Source: Brassica napus (Eukaryota; Streptophyta; Magnoliopsida; Brassicales; Brassicaceae). Taken from it: a stretch of DNA of 64,000 nucleotides. Each line of letters opens with the position of its first letter. Position 1 is the stretch's first letter. Location: NCBI RefSeq assembly GCF_020379485.1, contig NC_063434.1:30575401-30639400 (forward strand), read 5' to 3'. The notes below the pieces were generated by a model that was not told the origin of the DNA, made no database searches, and was given only the letters and a program-made list of their open reading frames with translations. This document shows, piece by piece, positions 62,013 to 64,000 of this stretch. The position numbers and the translations under genes are program-made.

Positions 62013-63384
62013 AATTACATGCAAGATTAAATCTAGTTAACCTGAGAATAACCTAAAAACTCTCTCCCCGTGTAGACACCGTTCGAGAATAACCCTAGCC
62101 CCGGCGGCCGTGCAATCGGCACCGGAGGCAACATCTCTTCCTCCCTTACTTGTTTTTTTTCTTTGCTCTCGTCTTCATCGTCTCTCCTTTTAGTCGATAT
62201 ACTTGTCGCTCTGTGCTGCCGTGGTCAGTCCTGAAACTCGTTCGCGACGGATGGAGGTTGACTTCGGGCTTCTTATGGAGGGACCGTGAGACCAAAGGCG
62301 TTACGGTGGAGGCGAGAGTCGGCGTTTAGGGTTTAGCTTCGCCAGATCCGGTTTTCCCCTTCTGAGATCTCCGGCCAAAGCTTCTTGATGTCGGCGCGTG
62401 ACTAGGCGAGACAGCTCCTCCATCTTGGATCTACCTGTCCCCTGCGGCGGTGTGACTGTGGGAGGAAGAACGCGGCGGGCGGCGAAAAGAGGTTCGGCCT
62501 CGATTTTCGAGATCGACGCGCGGCACCGATCTTGGACGACGGACTTATCCTCCGAAGAAGAGGTCCTTGCCGTAGATGCGTGGCGGAGAAGTGCTTATCG
62601 GATCCGGATTCAGCATGTGACTGGTCCAAAATTATGATCTCTGCTCTCTTTGAAGCTGCGAACTGGAGTCCTTGTGTCGCTAACCGATATCAAAGCCCGA
62701 CTTTCATTCCGGACAGTCTCGTTCGGCTCATGGCTTAGGGTCGGGGTGGTGCTGGCTGGAGGGAAGGAGTTTTTGGTCGAAATGCGCCTTCTAGGCAAGG
62801 TCCTGTTAGTCCACGAGCTGAAATCACACAATATGGAGACTAATAGGCTGGAACTTTGTCGGAGACGACTAAATCTCCTTAGTCCTACGGTTTCATTACC
62901 ATCCTCGCACTTCAACGTAATTGTTTTCGACCCGCCTTTCAGTACGGAGCTGTTCCGTTTTTAGGTTAGGAGCGAAGCATCCAAACCGGAGGTGATGAAT
63001 CTAACCAAGAATGCACCGAAAGGTGAGAAGTGTTGGTCCCGTGCTCCACTCTTACCCTAGAGACCAATGCTAAGTTCAAATATGTAACTTGGTTTTTGTT
63101 TATCATCAATGGTGTACAATGCTTTTGTCTCGTGTGGTTCAATTAGTTGGTCTAAGAACCGGCTCTTCTTGGGTCGTAAGAAGAGTGTCGTGTTCAATGG
63201 GGTTAAAAATTGCAGCAAAGGTTTAGATTGGTAGCGTAGGATCCATGTTAGTGATTCTAGATGATACTAATCTCTTTGTTGTAAGTGTGGTTGAAACACT
63301 ATTGTGGTGTAAAATCATGTGTACCCTTCTTTGGTTAATGAAAAGTGGATGTTGAGTTAAAAAAAAAAAAAATTACATGCAAGA
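62013..63384 (+). mobile_element. Poly(A)-tailed non-LTR retroposon with 14-bp target duplication
   Basis: The direct repeat aattacatgcaaga lies at 62013–62026 and 63371–63384. The insert ends in an A-run (63358–63370) right against the right-hand repeat, as expected of target-primed reverse transcription on the plus strand. The body is about 1.34 kb. The first half is GC-rich with leader-like DNA (ccctagccccggcggccg), and the second half ends ggttaatgaaaagtggatgttgagtt before the tail. It encodes no reverse transcriptase or endonuclease, so I read it as a non-autonomous or internally deleted LINE-type element. Short frames inside it (62398–62964) are not supported as genes. Confidence 0.75.
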
Positions 63385-64000
63385 AACCTTTATCTTTCAC
63401 AAAAGAATAATTCTTTATCATATTTTTATATGCTTTCTTGATTGAATGGTAGATGAATCAGATGCTGTCAGGTTACTTTAATGGAACAGGTTGCGTTCTG
63501 TTTAAAAAGTTGCTAGGAAAGGCACTTTTGATTTACTTTTTTTTTCTCCGCTGTATAATATAATATAAAGTTAAAAACAAAATATCTCAGGTTTCAGGTA
63601 AAAAGAAGTACGGTGCAATCGTACTGCAGCCACGGAACAAAAGTCCAAATTACCTTTAGCTTTTATTGTGTTAAGTGTGTTGTCCATTACTCCATTGTTT
63701 AATCATTTTCATCTCTTCGTCTTTGCTTTATCAATCAAACCAAGTATTTTCGTGCCTTTTCTTCTTTCATTATCTGAGTATACAAGTTTTATATCCAACA
63801 TTCAAATAACCATCTACGGATTACTAAAATCAAGATAACCCAGAAAATGTGTTTGTATATCTTTCTGATTGAGCTATTGTCCACCATCCTTACGAATATA
63901 TTGAGTTTTTAGTAAATACTTTATATACTGAAACTTATAATCTTTAGTGTTGTTTTAAAATTTTAAACCATATACTACATTTGTATTAATGTATGCTAAA
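63385..64000. other. AT-rich intergenic to window end
   Basis: I see no gene, RNA or repeat that I can support in the last 0.6 kb. Confidence 0.5.

Noticed and set aside
62398..62964. Open frames of 68–104 codons on both strands
   Set aside because: They lie within the GC-rich part of a poly(A)-tailed retroposon. There is no splice context or known motif.

Overview
The window is plant nuclear DNA, almost certainly Brassica or a close Brassicaceae relative. Genes are intron-rich with compact AT-rich GT–AG introns, and nearly every product I recognise matches an Arabidopsis chromosome-3 protein. From memory, the recognisable genes run in the order of Arabidopsis loci At3g02660 to At3g02890: TyrRS, EamA transporter, NC-domain protein, CTNNBL1-like ARM protein, thioredoxin f1, aspartyl protease, PP2C, HisRS remnant, RraA-like, IPP isomerase 2, PFA-DSP phosphatase, TIPIN-like remnant, ZFN1, KIN7 receptor-like kinase, GASA5 and AIPP2. 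Several intervening Arabidopsis genes are missing, and some survive only as wrecks. That pattern fits one fractionated subgenome of the Brassica whole-genome triplication. The orthology is from memory and was not searched.

Layout. 1–3.3 kb: an unrecognised small ORF, then an intact-ended Helitron (1716–3274). 3.3–19 kb: a dense run of housekeeping and signalling genes plus two nearly identical tRNA-Ser(AGA) genes. 19–31 kb: a decayed zone with the 3' end of a histidyl-tRNA synthetase gene cut off by a second Helitron (21728–23088), a broken fumarase gene, a broken mitochondrial/chloroplast NAD-carrier gene and a two-length minisatellite. 31–38 kb: RraA-like, IPP2 and PFA-DSP, all on the minus strand. 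38–40 kb: a TIPIN-like remnant. 40–46.4 kb: ZFN1, a retroposon with a 16-bp target duplication, and the KIN7 pseudokinase. 48–56 kb: GASA5 and a large PHD-finger gene with a 55-residue tandem repeat. 56–64 kb: a duplicated copy of the PHD gene's 3' flank, a hAT-like MITE whose empty site is preserved in the other copy, a small J-domain gene and a second poly(A)-tailed retroposon.

The genes are independent eukaryotic transcription units and do not form a single pathway. Plastid functions recur: organellar TyrRS, thioredoxin f, the plastid/mitochondrial/peroxisomal IPP isomerase and perhaps the EamA carrier. AIPP2 is a chromatin reader and KIN7 a plasma-membrane pseudokinase. I see no operon-like, CRISPR or phage-like system. 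The most interesting material is structural: Helitron ends, a chimeric FUM1/NDT1 pseudogene pair, an MITE with a natural empty-site control, a repeat-expanded PHD protein, and alternative first exons that each end in ATG at a splice donor.
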